Positions 42,064-50,981 of a stretch of DNA of 64,000 nucleotides are shown piece after piece. The position numbers and the translations under genes were made by a program. Within the stretch, counting starts at the first letter, position 1. Every line of letters starts with the position of its first letter. The notes beneath the pieces were generated by a model. That model was not told the origin of the DNA. It ran no database searches and was given only the letters and a program-made list of their open reading frames with translations. The stretch lies in assembly GCF_014654205.1 (NCBI RefSeq), contig NZ_BNAW01000022.1:62001-126000 (forward strand), read 5' to 3'. This DNA is from Amycolatopsis bullii (GTDB taxonomy: Bacteria; Actinomycetota; Actinomycetes; Mycobacteriales; Pseudonocardiaceae).

Positions 42064-43899
42064 TCAGAACGCGGCTTCGTCGATCTCCATGAGCGCGTTG
42101 TCGGCGGCCTCCACGATGGCGCGGCGGGCGGTCAGCTCCGGCAGCACCTGCTTCGCGAAGAACGACGCCACGGCGATCTTGCCCTCGTAGAACGGGGTGT
42201 CCTTGGCGGACGCGCCCGCGTCGAGCTTGCCGATGGCGACCTCGGCGTGCTTGAGCAGCTGCCAGCCGATGAGCAGGTCACCGACCGACATCAGCAGCCG
42301 GACCGTGTGCTGGCCGACCTTGTTGATGCTCTGCGGGTCCTCCTGGGACGCCGTCAGGTAGCCGATCAGCGAGCCGAGCATGCCCTGGGTGTCCTCGAGG
42401 GCCTGCTTGAGCAGCGCACGCTCGTTCTTGAGCCGGCCGTTGCCCGCCTCGGACTCGATGAACTTGGTGATCTCCCCGGCGACGTAGGCCAGCGACTGGC
42501 CCTTGTCGCGGACGATCTTCCGGAAGAAGAAGTCCAGCGACTGGATGGCCGTGGTGCCCTCGTACAGCGAGTCGATCTTCGCGTCGCGGATGTACTGCTC
42601 GATCGGGTAGTCCTGCAGGAAGCCGGAGCCACCCAGCGTCTGCAGCGACTGCACGAGCTGCTCGGTGGCGCGCTCGGAGCCGACACCCTTGACGATCGGC
42701 AGCAGCAGGTCGTTGACGCCGTGCGCGAGCTTCTGGTCGCCTTCGCCGGTCCACAGCTGGTCCTGGAAGGAGGCGGTGTAGAGGTACACCGCGCGGAGGC
42801 CCTCGGCGTAGGCCTTCTGGAGCATCAGCGAGCGGCGGACGTCCGGGTGGTGCGTGATGGTGACGCGCGGCGCGGTCTTGTTCAGCATGTTCGGCAGGTC
42901 GGCGCCCTGGACGCGCTCCTTGGCGTACTCGAGCGCGTTGAGGTAACCGGTCGACAGCGTCGCGATGGCCTTCGTGCCGACCATCATCCGGGCGTACTCG
43001 ATGACCTGGAACATCTGCGCGATGCCGTCGTGCACCTCGCCGAGCAGCCAGCCCTTGGCCGGGGTGCCGTGCTGGCCGAAGGTGAGCTCGCAGGTCGTCG
43101 AGGCCTTGATGCCCATCTTGTGCTCGACGTTCGTGACGAAGGCGCCGTTGCGCTCGCCCAGCTCACCGGTCTTGGTGTCGAAGTGGAACTTCGGCACGAG
43201 GAACAGCGACAGGCCCTTGGTGCCCGGCTTGGTCTCGATGCCGGGGCCCTCGGGGCGCGCCAGCACGAGGTGCATGATGTTTTCGCTCATGTCGTGCTCG
43301 GCCGAGGTGATGAACCGCTTCACCCCGTCGATGTGCCAGGAGCCGTCCTCCTGCTTGGTGGCCTTGGTGCGGCCCGCGCCGACGTCGGATCCGGCGTCCG
43401 GCTCGGTCAGCACCATCGTGGCGCCCCAGGCCCGGTCGATCATGATCCGGGCCCAGTGCTTCTGCTCTTCGGTGCCGTTCTTGTCGACGATCATGGCGAA
43501 GTTCGGGCCCGCCATGTACATGAACAGCGGGGCGTTCGCGCCGAGGATCAGCTCGGACGCGGCCCACTGGACCGTCGGGGGGAGACCGAAGCCGCCGAGG
43601 TCGTTGGTCAGGCCGAGGCGCCACCACTCGCCCTCGATGAGCTGCTGGTAGCTCTTCTTGAACGACTCGGGGATCTTGACGCTGAACGTCTTCGGGTCGT
43701 ACACGGGCGGGTTGCGGTCGGCGTCGGCGAAGGACTCGGCGAGCGGGCCGGTCGCGAGCTTGTTCAGCTCGGACAGCACACCGCGGGCGGTCTCTTCGTC
43801 GGATTCGGCGAGCACACCCTTGCCCAGGCGGTCCTGCACGCCGAGTACCTCGAAGAGGTTGAACTCCAGGTCTCGGACGTTGCTCTTGTAGTGGCCCAT
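42064..43899 (-). CDS. fadE5: Acyl-CoA dehydrogenase (FadE5-type)
   Basis: A 611-residue FAD enzyme, the same length as M. tuberculosis FadE5 as I recall it, starting MGHYKSNVRDLEFNLFEVLG. It has VLTEPDAGSDVGAGRTKA (FAD/substrate loop), the middle beta domain, GGSGFLQDYPIEQYIRDAKI and the catalytic-base region YEGTTAIQ. It introduces the trans-2 double bond in acyl-CoA, the first step of beta-oxidation. In mycobacteria fadE5 adjoins fadA2/fabG4/htdX; here it lies 34 kb away. GGAGTG precedes the ATG. A promoter with alternating GGTAA/TTACC half-sites lies upstream. Confidence 0.93.
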   Translation of the reverse strand: MGHYKSNVRDLEFNLFEVLGVQDRLGKGVLAESDEETARGVLSELNKLATGPLAESFADADRNPPVYDPKTFSVKIPESFKKSYQQLIEGEWWRLGLTNDLGGFGLPPTVQWAASELILGANAPLFMYMAGPNFAMIVDKNGTEEQKHWARIMIDRAWGATMVLTEPDAGSDVGAGRTKATKQEDGSWHIDGVKRFITSAEHDMSENIMHLVLARPEGPGIETKPGTKGLSLFLVPKFHFDTKTGELGERNGAFVTNVEHKMGIKASTTCELTFGQHGTPAKGWLLGEVHDGIAQMFQVIEYARMMVGTKAIATLSTGYLNALEYAKERVQGADLPNMLNKTAPRVTITHHPDVRRSLMLQKAYAEGLRAVYLYTASFQDQLWTGEGDQKLAHGVNDLLLPIVKGVGSERATEQLVQSLQTLGGSGFLQDYPIEQYIRDAKIDSLYEGTTAIQSLDFFFRKIVRDKGQSLAYVAGEITKFIESEAGNGRLKNERALLKQALEDTQGMLGSLIGYLTASQEDPQSINKVGQHTVRLLMSVGDLLIGWQLLKHAEVAIGKLDAGASAKDTPFYEGKIAVASFFAKQVLPELTARRAIVEAADNALMEIDEAAF

Positions 43900-43946
43900 G
43901 TCGTCACTCCAATGTGTTCGGCTCCCCGGCCGGGCACATGTTCGCC

Positions 43947-43993
43947 TTACTCGCCGGTAACTTCAGGATATTACCTGTGGGTAACCAGAGCAA
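43947..43993 (-). promoter_or_regulatory. Promoter and operator half-sites of the fadE5-like gene
   Basis: On the minus strand the -35 is TTGCTC (43993-43988), the spacer 17 bp and the -10 TATCCT (43970-43965). TTACC-TGTG-GGTAA (43971-43984) fills the spacer; a second dyad TTAC-TCGCCG-GTAA (43947-43960) lies over the start region. The half-sites differ from the fadA2/fabG4 operator. Confidence 0.6.
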
Positions 43994-44058
43994 GCAGATC
44001 CGCACTTCCGAGTATCGGAAATTCCCCTGAATGTTGCCTTCTTCCTGGTGAAGAGGCG

Positions 44059-44850
44059 TCAGCGGTGGCCCGGGATCGCCGTTGTGTCCGCCGTCACCGG
44101 GACGTACCCGTCTTCGGGCCGGGCGATGAGGATCCCGCTGCGGAAGGCGATCGTCACCGCGTGTGTCCGGTCCCGGGCGGAAAGCTTGCGCAGGATGCTC
44201 TTCACGTGGGTCCGGACGGTCTCCACGGACAGGAACAGCAGCTTCGCGATCGCCGAGTTTTCGAGTCCTTCGGCGACCAGTTGGAGCACCTGGTACTCGC
44301 GCCTGGACAGCGGCATCGCGCCGCGCGGGGACGGCGGGCTGTCGGCGGCGACGTCACCCTTCGGGGCGGTCGCGCGCTTCGGCCGGGCGGTCAGCGCGGC
44401 CAGCGCCGGGTCGATGTACCGGCGTTCGCTGTGCGCCCGCCGGATCGCTTCGGCGAGACGTCGTGAATCGATCGACCGCGGCACGATCGCGTGCGCGCCC
44501 GCGGCGATCGCGGCGGCGAGGTACTGCTGCGTGCGATTCGCGTCACGGATCAGGGTGACCAGGAGCAGGGCCGGGTCGCCGGCGTTGAGCAGCTTGGTCA
44601 GGTGGCAGTTCGGGTCCAGCGCCGAGTCGAGCACGACGACGTCCGGCTTGACCTGCTCGCACAGCTGCAGAGCGGCGTGGTGGCTGGCGGCCTGTCCGGC
44701 CCAGTGCAGCCCCTGGCTGCGGTGCACGAGCGCGGCGAGGCCGTCGCGGAAGATCGGGACGGGATCGACGACCGCCACACCGAGGCTGCGCCCGCCACCG
44801 GGTCCGGCCGGCGGCCCCGTGGGCCTGCGGGTGGGCTCGATGCCGTGCAT
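44059..44850 (-). CDS. NarL/FixJ-type response regulator (LuxR output domain)
   Basis: A 263-residue protein. The receiver-like domain (residues ~22-140) begins LGVAVVDPVPIFRDGLAALV and has the expected acceptor strand VVVLDSALD, but the acidic pocket usually formed by DD is reduced to a single Asp in VVDP, so phosphorylation is uncertain. The C-terminal LuxR helix-turn-helix is LSRREYQVLQLVAEGLENSAIAKLLF with SVETVRTHVKSILRKL. No sensor kinase is nearby, so it is an orphan. ATG at 44850. Confidence 0.88.
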   Translation of the reverse strand: MHGIEPTRRPTGPPAGPGGGRSLGVAVVDPVPIFRDGLAALVHRSQGLHWAGQAASHHAALQLCEQVKPDVVVLDSALDPNCHLTKLLNAGDPALLLVTLIRDANRTQQYLAAAIAAGAHAIVPRSIDSRRLAEAIRRAHSERRYIDPALAALTARPKRATAPKGDVAADSPPSPRGAMPLSRREYQVLQLVAEGLENSAIAKLLFLSVETVRTHVKSILRKLSARDRTHAVTIAFRSGILIARPEDGYVPVTADTTAIPGHR

Positions 44851-45114
44851 CGCGGGCCTCCGTCTCTGCGCCGTCGCTCACCGGTGCCGGACGTCTCCGG
44901 CGCCGTCCGGTCCCCCTGCCGGGACCGGTGGAGTGACTCCTCCTGCTTGGTACGAGTCGCGATTGCGCAGCTCATGACGCCAAATCCCCCTCATGGCCCA
45001 ATCTGCCGGTCACAGCAAACTTTCCGTAGAAGTGGATCTTGGGGAGCTGGCTCCGCCGGGCAGGATGGGACCTGTTGGGGCAGTCGGCGCTACTGAGGGT
45101 GGCCCGCAGGCCGT

Positions 45115-45675
45115 TCAACGATTTCGACAGTCTTCGGATGCGGCCCGCAGCCGGGCGAACTCCGCCGCCAGCCCGGCCGGCGTCCAGTGTGCGTTGAGCC
45201 CGCTCGGGTTCGGCAGCACCCACACGCGCGTGTCGCCGATCCGGTGGTCTTGCGGGCCGACCTGCGCCTTCGGGAACCCGAAGGCGGTCCGGTAGGCGGT
45301 GATCCCGACGACGGCCAGCCAGGCCGGCCGGTACTCGAGGACTTTCGCGGTGAGGATCCGCCCGCCTTCACGGAGTTCGTCGTCGGTGAGTTCGTCGGCG
45401 CGGGCGGTGGTCCTCGCGACGACGTTCGTGATGCCGAGCTTGAGGTCGAGCAGCTGGTCCTGCTCGCTGGGTGCGTAGAGGCGCGGGGTGAAGCCGCCCT
45501 TGTGGAGCGCGGGCCAGAAGCGGTTGCCCGGGCGGGCGAAGTGCTGCCCGAGCGCGCCGGAGTAGAGGCCGGGGTTGATGCCGCAGAAGAGGACGTCGAG
45601 GCCGGGGGCGATGACGTCGGGGATGGTCGTGTTGTGGGCTGCGGCCAGTTGGTCCTTGGTGGGTCGGGTGCTCAC
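45115..45675 (-). CDS. mug: G/U(T) mismatch-specific DNA glycosylase (Mug)
   Basis: A 186-residue enzyme of the uracil-DNA glycosylase superfamily. Motif 1 is FCGINPGLYSG, with the Mug-type Asn in place of Asp. Motif 2 is NPSGLNAHW. GNRFWPALHKGGF is also typical. It removes uracil or thymine opposite G and ethenocytosine, which matters in a 70%+ GC genome. The GTG at 45675 has GGAG ten bases upstream; a GTG at 45693 would add six residues. It stands alone. Confidence 0.93.
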   Translation of the reverse strand: MSTRPTKDQLAAAHNTTIPDVIAPGLDVLFCGINPGLYSGALGQHFARPGNRFWPALHKGGFTPRLYAPSEQDQLLDLKLGITNVVARTTARADELTDDELREGGRILTAKVLEYRPAWLAVVGITAYRTAFGFPKAQVGPQDHRIGDTRVWVLPNPSGLNAHWTPAGLAAEFARLRAASEDCRNR

Positions 45676-45957
45676 CCGTCCAGTCTCCGGCACGCCGCGC
45701 TCGACCGCGGCGCGTCACCGGCTGACGCGGGCCGATGTCCGCGGATCGCTCGTGACCGGCGGTGGCACCAGGAATTCACCTGCCGCCGCCTCGACCTCCA
45801 AACCCTCTTGACCTGGGCCGATCTCACCTTCGACGGCTGGCTCGCCGCTGACCGGAACTGGTTCGCTGCCCGGGCCGGTCGCGTGGGGTAGCGAATTCGG
45901 CACTGACCTGCGTAACCTGTGTGATCTCCCGCACAGCGCCGTACCGAGGAGGATTTC

Positions 45958-46134
45958 GTGCAGCTTCCGATCGTCCTCGGGCTGGTCGCGCTGGTCCTGG
46001 CCGTCGCCGCGCTCGTCGTCGTCCTGGAAGACCGGCGGGCCGCCAAGCGGGCCGCGCTGCAGCGGAAAGCCCGCCTAGCGCGTCTCGGCGAAGTCGACCC
46101 GCTCGCTCCGGGCCGGCTGCACGTCGACCGTTGA
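45958..46134 (+). CDS. Small single-pass membrane protein (58 residues)
   Basis: It starts GTG after the excellent ribosome site GAGGAGG (six bases away). The N-terminal helix VLGLVALVLAVAALVVVLED is followed by a basic Arg/Ala/Lys-rich segment and a short acidic tail ending LHVDR. The order (membrane helix then basic residues) predicts a cytoplasmic C-terminus. TAACCT upstream (45915 region) may be its -10 box. No family recognised. Its last 60 bp overlap the 3' end of the convergent vanZ-like gene. Confidence 0.7.
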   Translation: MQLPIVLGLVALVLAVAALVVVLEDRRAAKRAALQRKARLARLGEVDPLAPGRLHVDR

Positions 46135-46701
46135 ACGCCGGAGCGTCAGCAGGAGCGCCCCGAACACCCAGCCGACCATCGCCCCGGCCGTGTTGTTCAT
46201 GAGGTCGTCGACGTCGAAGATCCGGTAGACGTACGGCGCCGTGCCGAAGTTGGCCGTGAGCTGCGTGACCTCGATGAACAGTGATGCCGTGAAGCCGATC
46301 AGCGCGGTGCCCGTCAGGCCGCGGCGCCAAAGGATCCGTGCGAACACCCCGAGCGGCACGAACAGCAGGACGTTCAGGCACGCCTGCTGGAACGTCTGCG
46401 TCATGAACCACTGCCCGCCGTGCTTGAGCAGCTCGGTGTGGATGTCGGCGATCCATTGGAAGGGGTGCAGCTGCACGGTCTGGGCGAGCCGGCGGGTGCC
46501 GGGGCCCGGCAGCGGCAGGAAGACGACCGCGAGAGTCATGCAGCCGTAGAGCAGCACCGCCGCCGTGGTCGCGATCCCGCGCCACCGCAGGCCGCCGTGC
46601 CGGGCGAGCTGGGTGATCAGCTGCGGCACCAGCACCACGGCCCACAGCGCGAGGAAGGCGATGAAGCCGTACTGCAGGGCCGTGAGCTGTGCGTTCGTCA
46701 T
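46075..46701 (-). CDS. VanZ family membrane protein
   Basis: A 208-residue protein with five hydrophobic segments (YGFIAFLALWAVVLVPQLI, GIATTAAVLLYGCMTLAVVFLPL, CLNVLLFVPLGVFARIL, LIGFTASLFIEVTQL, AGAMVGWVFGALLLTL) and the VanZ hallmark N-V-L-L-F-x-P-L-G, then E-V-x-Q, then F-D-V-D-D-L-x-N-N-T-x-G. VanZ confers low-level teicoplanin resistance in enterococci; chromosomal homologues are common with unknown role. The ATG at 46701 places the first helix directly after the start; upstream in-frame ATGs add a non-homologous tail. Confidence 0.92.
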   Translation of the reverse strand: MTNAQLTALQYGFIAFLALWAVVLVPQLITQLARHGGLRWRGIATTAAVLLYGCMTLAVVFLPLPGPGTRRLAQTVQLHPFQWIADIHTELLKHGGQWFMTQTFQQACLNVLLFVPLGVFARILWRRGLTGTALIGFTASLFIEVTQLTANFGTAPYVYRIFDVDDLMNNTAGAMVGWVFGALLLTLRRSTVDVQPARSERVDFAETR

Positions 46702-46910
46702 GTCATCGACGTTATGGATCTTGGCCGGGGCGCCGCTTCGGTCGATGAGCCCGGCTCCCTCGGCCACTCGGCCGACCCGGGTGCGGCCGATCGACGGCTC
46801 GCGGGTGATCGAAGTCATGCCGTCGTAACCGGATGCGGCTTGCGCCGATACGGGAATGACTACGACGCTCGGCACGTCGGAGTCTTTAGGGGGCAACGAA
46901 AGGAACGCTC

Positions 46911-47990
46911 ATGGCACCGGTCCGGGTCGGCATCGTCGGGCTCAGCGCGAACGGCGGCTGGGCCGCGACCGCGCACGTGCCTGCGCTGGCCGCGGTGGAC
47001 GGCTACGAGCTCCGGGCGCTCGCCGGGAGCAGCGCGGAGACGGCGCGGGTGGCCGGCGAGAAGTACGGCGTGCCGCTGACCTTCGGCGACGCTGGCGAGC
47101 TCGCCCGGCACCCCGAGGTCGACCTGGTGGTGGTCGCCGTCAAGGTGCCCGAGCACCGGGCACTCATCGAGCCCGCGCTGGCCGCCGGCAAGCAGGTGCT
47201 GAGCGAGTGGCCTCTTGGTGTCAGCCTGGCCGAGACCGAGGCGCTGGCCGAAGCCGCGCGGGACAGGACGACCGCGGTCGGCCTGCAGGGCCGGTCGGCG
47301 CCGGCGCTGCGCTACCTGCGTGACCTCATCAAGGACGGGTACGTCGGCCGCGTGCTTTCGACGTCGCTGATCGCTTCGGGCGCGAACTGGGGCCCGAGCG
47401 TGCGGGCCGGCCGCGACTACCAGCTGCACCCCGCGGGCGGGGCGACGATGCTGACCATCCCGTTCGCGCACACCGTCGACACGGTGGCCATGGTCCTCGG
47501 CGGCTTCGCCGAGCTCTCGGCGACGATGGCGACCGTCCGGCCGCGGGTGCGTGACGAGGTCACCGGCGAGTCCGTCGAGATGACCGCGCCGGACCAGATC
47601 GCCGTCACCGGCGTGCTGACCGGCGGCGCCGTCGCGTCCCTGCACCTGCGCGGCGGGACGTCGCCGGCCACGAACTTCCGCTGGGAGATCAACGGCACCG
47701 AGGGCACGCTGGTCGTCGACGCCGCGGACCCGCTGTTCTGGATCGCGAAGCTGACGCTGCGGGGCAGCCGGACCGGCACGCTGGAAAAGCTCACCGTGCC
47801 CGCGCGCTACGAGCTGCCGCAGCTGGCCGGCCGCAGCGCCGAGCCGTCGTACAACGTCGCGCACGCCTACGCCCGGCACCTCAAGGGCGACCTGCCGGAC
47901 TTCGCGCACGCCGTGGGCGTGCACCGGGTGCTCGACGCCGTCCAGCGGTCGGCCGACAGCGGGAGCCGCGTCGTGCCGGACGCAAAGTAA
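46911..47990 (+). CDS. Gfo/Idh/MocA family oxidoreductase
   Basis: A 359-residue NAD(P)-dependent enzyme. The N-terminal Rossmann fold is VRVGIVGLSANGGWAATAHVPAL, with VVVAVKVPEHRALIEPALAAGKQVLSEWPL, where the usual EKP motif is EWP, so the conserved Lys is replaced by Trp. The C-terminal domain is the alpha/beta sheet type (GPSVRAGRDYQLHPAGGATMLTIPFAHTVD). The missing Lys and the resemblance to Gal80-type proteins suggest a regulatory or altered role. AAAGGA precedes the ATG. Monocistronic; the hydrolase gene follows with its own promoter. Confidence 0.88.
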   Translation: MAPVRVGIVGLSANGGWAATAHVPALAAVDGYELRALAGSSAETARVAGEKYGVPLTFGDAGELARHPEVDLVVVAVKVPEHRALIEPALAAGKQVLSEWPLGVSLAETEALAEAARDRTTAVGLQGRSAPALRYLRDLIKDGYVGRVLSTSLIASGANWGPSVRAGRDYQLHPAGGATMLTIPFAHTVDTVAMVLGGFAELSATMATVRPRVRDEVTGESVEMTAPDQIAVTGVLTGGAVASLHLRGGTSPATNFRWEINGTEGTLVVDAADPLFWIAKLTLRGSRTGTLEKLTVPARYELPQLAGRSAEPSYNVAHAYARHLKGDLPDFAHAVGVHRVLDAVQRSADSGSRVVPDAK

Positions 47991-48028
47991 CTGTTACCGC
48001 CGGTTGCAGATTCCGCTACTCTCGAGTC

Positions 48029-48808
48029 ATGGACGACGTCGTCTACGACCGCGCGGGCCGCGGCGAGCCGCTGGTGCTGATCCACGGCATCGGCCACCGC
48101 CGTCAGGCGTGGGCGCCGGTGTTCCCGCTGCTCACGCCCCATCGCGACGTCATCGCCGTCGACCTGCCCGGCTTCGGCGAGTCGCCCGAACCGGTCGGCG
48201 GGTACGGCATCGAGCCGGCGCTGGTGATGTTCAAGGAGCTCTTCACCGACCTCGGGCTCGGCCGGCCGCACGTCGCCGGCAACTCGCTCGGTGGCCTGCT
48301 GTCGCTGGCGCTCGGGCAGGCCGGGCTGGTCCGCAGCGTCACGGCGTTGTCGCCGGCCGGGTTGTGGAACCGGCGCCAGAAGATGTACGCGATCGCCACG
48401 CTCAAGGCCCACCGCGCGCTCGCGCAGCGCACGCCGCCGCACGTCGTGCGCCGCATCGCCGCCACGGCGTCCGGACGCCGCGCCCTGACCGGGATGATCG
48501 TCGGACGTCCCGAGCTGCAGACTCCCGACACGGTCGTCGAGGACGCCCACGCGCTCGCCACTGCCCCGGGCTTCGAGCCCACCGCCGCCCAGTCCCGCGG
48601 TGACTTCCGGTTCACCGGGCCGGTCACCGGCGTCCCGGTGACCATCGCCTGGGCCGAGCGTGATCGGATCCTCGCCCGGCCGCGCGTCGCCGACCTGCGG
48701 AAAGTCGCGCCGGACGGGGTGTTCCGGCTGCTGCCGGGCTGCGGGCACGTGCCGATGAACGACGACCCGGAACTCGTCGCGCGGGTCCTGCTCGACGGAA
48801 GCCGTTAG
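48029..48808 (+). CDS. Alpha/beta-fold hydrolase
   Basis: A 259-residue hydrolase. The oxyanion region is LVLIHGIGHRRQAW, the nucleophile elbow GNSLGG (Ser ~90), the acid Asp is probably in ERDRILARP, and the catalytic His is in GCGHVPMNDDP. The substrate is unknown. TACTCT followed by six bases and the ATG indicates a leaderless transcript, so it is transcribed separately from the oxidoreductase 38 bp upstream. Confidence 0.88.
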   Translation: MDDVVYDRAGRGEPLVLIHGIGHRRQAWAPVFPLLTPHRDVIAVDLPGFGESPEPVGGYGIEPALVMFKELFTDLGLGRPHVAGNSLGGLLSLALGQAGLVRSVTALSPAGLWNRRQKMYAIATLKAHRALAQRTPPHVVRRIAATASGRRALTGMIVGRPELQTPDTVVEDAHALATAPGFEPTAAQSRGDFRFTGPVTGVPVTIAWAERDRILARPRVADLRKVAPDGVFRLLPGCGHVPMNDDPELVARVLLDGSR

Positions 48809-48924
48809 GTGACATTCGCTTTACGTCCGTCTTTTGACCCTGGTAGGTGACTGCTTCGCGAGGCAGAATCCTCCGCCGTGCGCCCGTTCGGGGACCCTGG
48901 GCGCGAATCGGAGGAAGAACACTC

Positions 48925-50616
48925 ATGAGGCTTTCGACCCGGCTCGCGGTATTGGCCGCGGCCGCGCTGGCGACGACGGCGGTGACCACCGCACCCGCGT
49001 CCGCGGGCCAGCGCCCGGATCCCACCACCGACGTCCGGATCATCGGGTTCAACGACCTGCACGGCAACCTGGAGCCGCCGTCCGGCTCCAGCGGGCGAGT
49101 GGTGCAGTCGGACGGGACCACTGTGGACGCCGGCGGCGCCGCGTACCTGGCCACGCACGTGAAGCAGCTGCGGGCGCAGGTGGCCAACTCGTTCGTCGTG
49201 TCCGCCGGTGACAACATCGGCGCGTCGCCGGTGATCTCGGCGCTGTTCCACGACGAGCCGACCATCGACTTCCTGAACATGCTGGGTGTCGACACCTCCG
49301 TCGTCGGCAACCACGAATTCGACGAGGGCTACCAGGAACTGCAGCGCATGCAGTTCGGCGGCTGCCACCCGACCGACGGTTGCCAGTTCCAGAACACCTT
49401 CAAGGGTGCGAACTTCCCGTTCATCGGGTCCAATGTGTACTTCACCAACGGCCTGCCCGCGCTGTTGCCGTTCACCGTGAAGTTCGAAGGCGGCATCCCG
49501 GTCGGCGTCATCGGCGCCACGCTGAAGGACCTGCCCACCGTCGTCACGCCGGAGGCCATCAAGGGCCTGAAGTTCGGCGACGAGGTCGAGGCGATCAACC
49601 GGACCGCGAACCTGCTCGACTTCTTCGGCGTCAAGGCCCAGGTCGTGCTCCTGCACCAGGGCGACGGCACCGAGGTCGAGGGCCCGAACGACTGCAAGCT
49701 GCGCCCGGGCCCGGCCGCGGCGATCGCGGCCGCGGTGACGCCGAAGGTCGACGCCTTCTTCACCGGGCACAGCCACCAGCAGTACAACTGCGTGATCAAC
49801 GACCCGGCCGGCCAGCCGCGGCCGGTCATCCAGGGCTCGTCGTTCGGGCGCCTGCTTTCGGTGGTCGACCTGAAGATCAGCCGCAAGACCCGTGACGTCG
49901 TGCGGTCGCAGACCAAGGCGTTCAACGAGATCGTCACCCGCACGGTGACGCCGGACCCGGCGGTGGCCGCGCTGGTCGCCGAGGCCAAGACGAAGTCCGC
50001 GCCGATCGCGAACAAGCAGGTCGGCACCATCACCGCCGACCTGCCGGCGGCGGGCAACGCGGCCGGTGAGTCGCCGCTCGGCGACGTCATCGCCGACGCG
50101 CAGCTCGCGGGCACGCAGTCGAACAACGCGGTCGTCGCCATGACCAACCCGGGCGGCATCCGCGCCGACCTGACGTACAAGTCGTCGCCGAACGGCGAGG
50201 GCGACGGCGTGGTGACCTACGGTGAGGCGTTCACCGTGCAGCCGTTCGCGAACATCATGCAGACGATCACGCTGACCGGCGCGAACCTGAAGAACGTGCT
50301 GGAGCAGCAGTGGCAGGGCTCGGTCACCCGGTTCCTGCAGATCTCGAGCTCGCTGCACTACAGCTACTCGGCGTCCGCGCCGCAGGGCTCGCGGATCTCG
50401 GACCTCACGATCAACGGCACGCCGGTCGACCCGGCGGCGTCGTACCGCGTGTCGGTGAACAACTTCCTCGCCGCCGGCGGGGACGGCTTCACCGAGTTCA
50501 CCAAGGGCACGAACCTGTCCGGCGGCCCGGTGGACCTCGATGCGCTGATCGCCTACCTGGGCGCACACCCGAACCTGGCCCCGCCCGCGGCGGACCGGAT
50601 CACCCGCCTGCCGTAG
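48925..50616 (+). CDS. Secreted 5'-nucleotidase / UDP-sugar metallophosphatase
   Basis: A 563-residue exported enzyme. The signal peptide is MRLSTRLAVLAAAALATTAV with a cleavage site near ASA/GQ. The metallophosphatase domain has FNDLHGNLEP, SAGDNIGASP, GNHEFDEGY and GHSHQQYN (metal ligands). The C-terminal 5'-nucleotidase domain has SPLGDVIADAQL, MTNPGGIRADL and YGEAFTVQPFANIMQTITLTG in parts. It releases phosphate and nucleosides outside the cell. No wall anchor or membrane tail. GGAGGAAG precedes the ATG. Confidence 0.95.
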   Translation: MRLSTRLAVLAAAALATTAVTTAPASAGQRPDPTTDVRIIGFNDLHGNLEPPSGSSGRVVQSDGTTVDAGGAAYLATHVKQLRAQVANSFVVSAGDNIGASPVISALFHDEPTIDFLNMLGVDTSVVGNHEFDEGYQELQRMQFGGCHPTDGCQFQNTFKGANFPFIGSNVYFTNGLPALLPFTVKFEGGIPVGVIGATLKDLPTVVTPEAIKGLKFGDEVEAINRTANLLDFFGVKAQVVLLHQGDGTEVEGPNDCKLRPGPAAAIAAAVTPKVDAFFTGHSHQQYNCVINDPAGQPRPVIQGSSFGRLLSVVDLKISRKTRDVVRSQTKAFNEIVTRTVTPDPAVAALVAEAKTKSAPIANKQVGTITADLPAAGNAAGESPLGDVIADAQLAGTQSNNAVVAMTNPGGIRADLTYKSSPNGEGDGVVTYGEAFTVQPFANIMQTITLTGANLKNVLEQQWQGSVTRFLQISSSLHYSYSASAPQGSRISDLTINGTPVDPAASYRVSVNNFLAAGGDGFTEFTKGTNLSGGPVDLDALIAYLGAHPNLAPPAADRITRLP

Positions 50617-50654
50617 GTCCGGTTTCTCCAAGACACCGGGTCGACAATGAACCC

Positions 50655-50981
50655 ATGACGACCTGGGAAGACGTCGTCCGCCTCGCCTCCGGGCTGCCGG
50701 AGGTGGAGGCGTCGACGTGGTATCGGACGCCCGCGCTGAAGGTGGCGGGCAAGGGGTTCGCGCGGCTGCGCACCGAGGCCGAAGGCGGCCTGGTGGTGCT
50801 CTGCGGGCTCGACGAGAAGGCCGCGTTGCTGGATTCCGGCGACGCGGCCTTCTTCACGACCCCGCACTACGACGGGCACGGCATGGTCATCGTCGACCTG
50901 GACCGCGTCGACGTCGATCAGCTGCGTGAGCTGCTCGAAGAGGCGTGGCGGCTGAGGGCGCCCAAGCGGCTCACCACTTGA
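50655..50981 (+). CDS. MmcQ/YjbR family protein
   Basis: A 108-residue protein with the YjbR fold: WEDVVRLASGLPEVEASTWYRTPALKVAGKGFARL, LCGLDEKAALL, FFTTPHYDGHGMVIVDLDRV and a final helix LRELLEEAWRLRAPKRL. The fold resembles a DNA-binding CyaY/TfoX-like module but the function is unproven. GACAAT plus six bases precedes the ATG, a leaderless pattern. The last 11 bp overlap the convergent GNAT gene. Confidence 0.9.
   Translation: MTTWEDVVRLASGLPEVEASTWYRTPALKVAGKGFARLRTEAEGGLVVLCGLDEKAALLDSGDAAFFTTPHYDGHGMVIVDLDRVDVDQLRELLEEAWRLRAPKRLTT

Noticed and set aside
44851..45114. Possible riboswitch ahead of the response regulator
   Set aside because: GC-rich hairpins exist but no conserved riboswitch core could be recognised.
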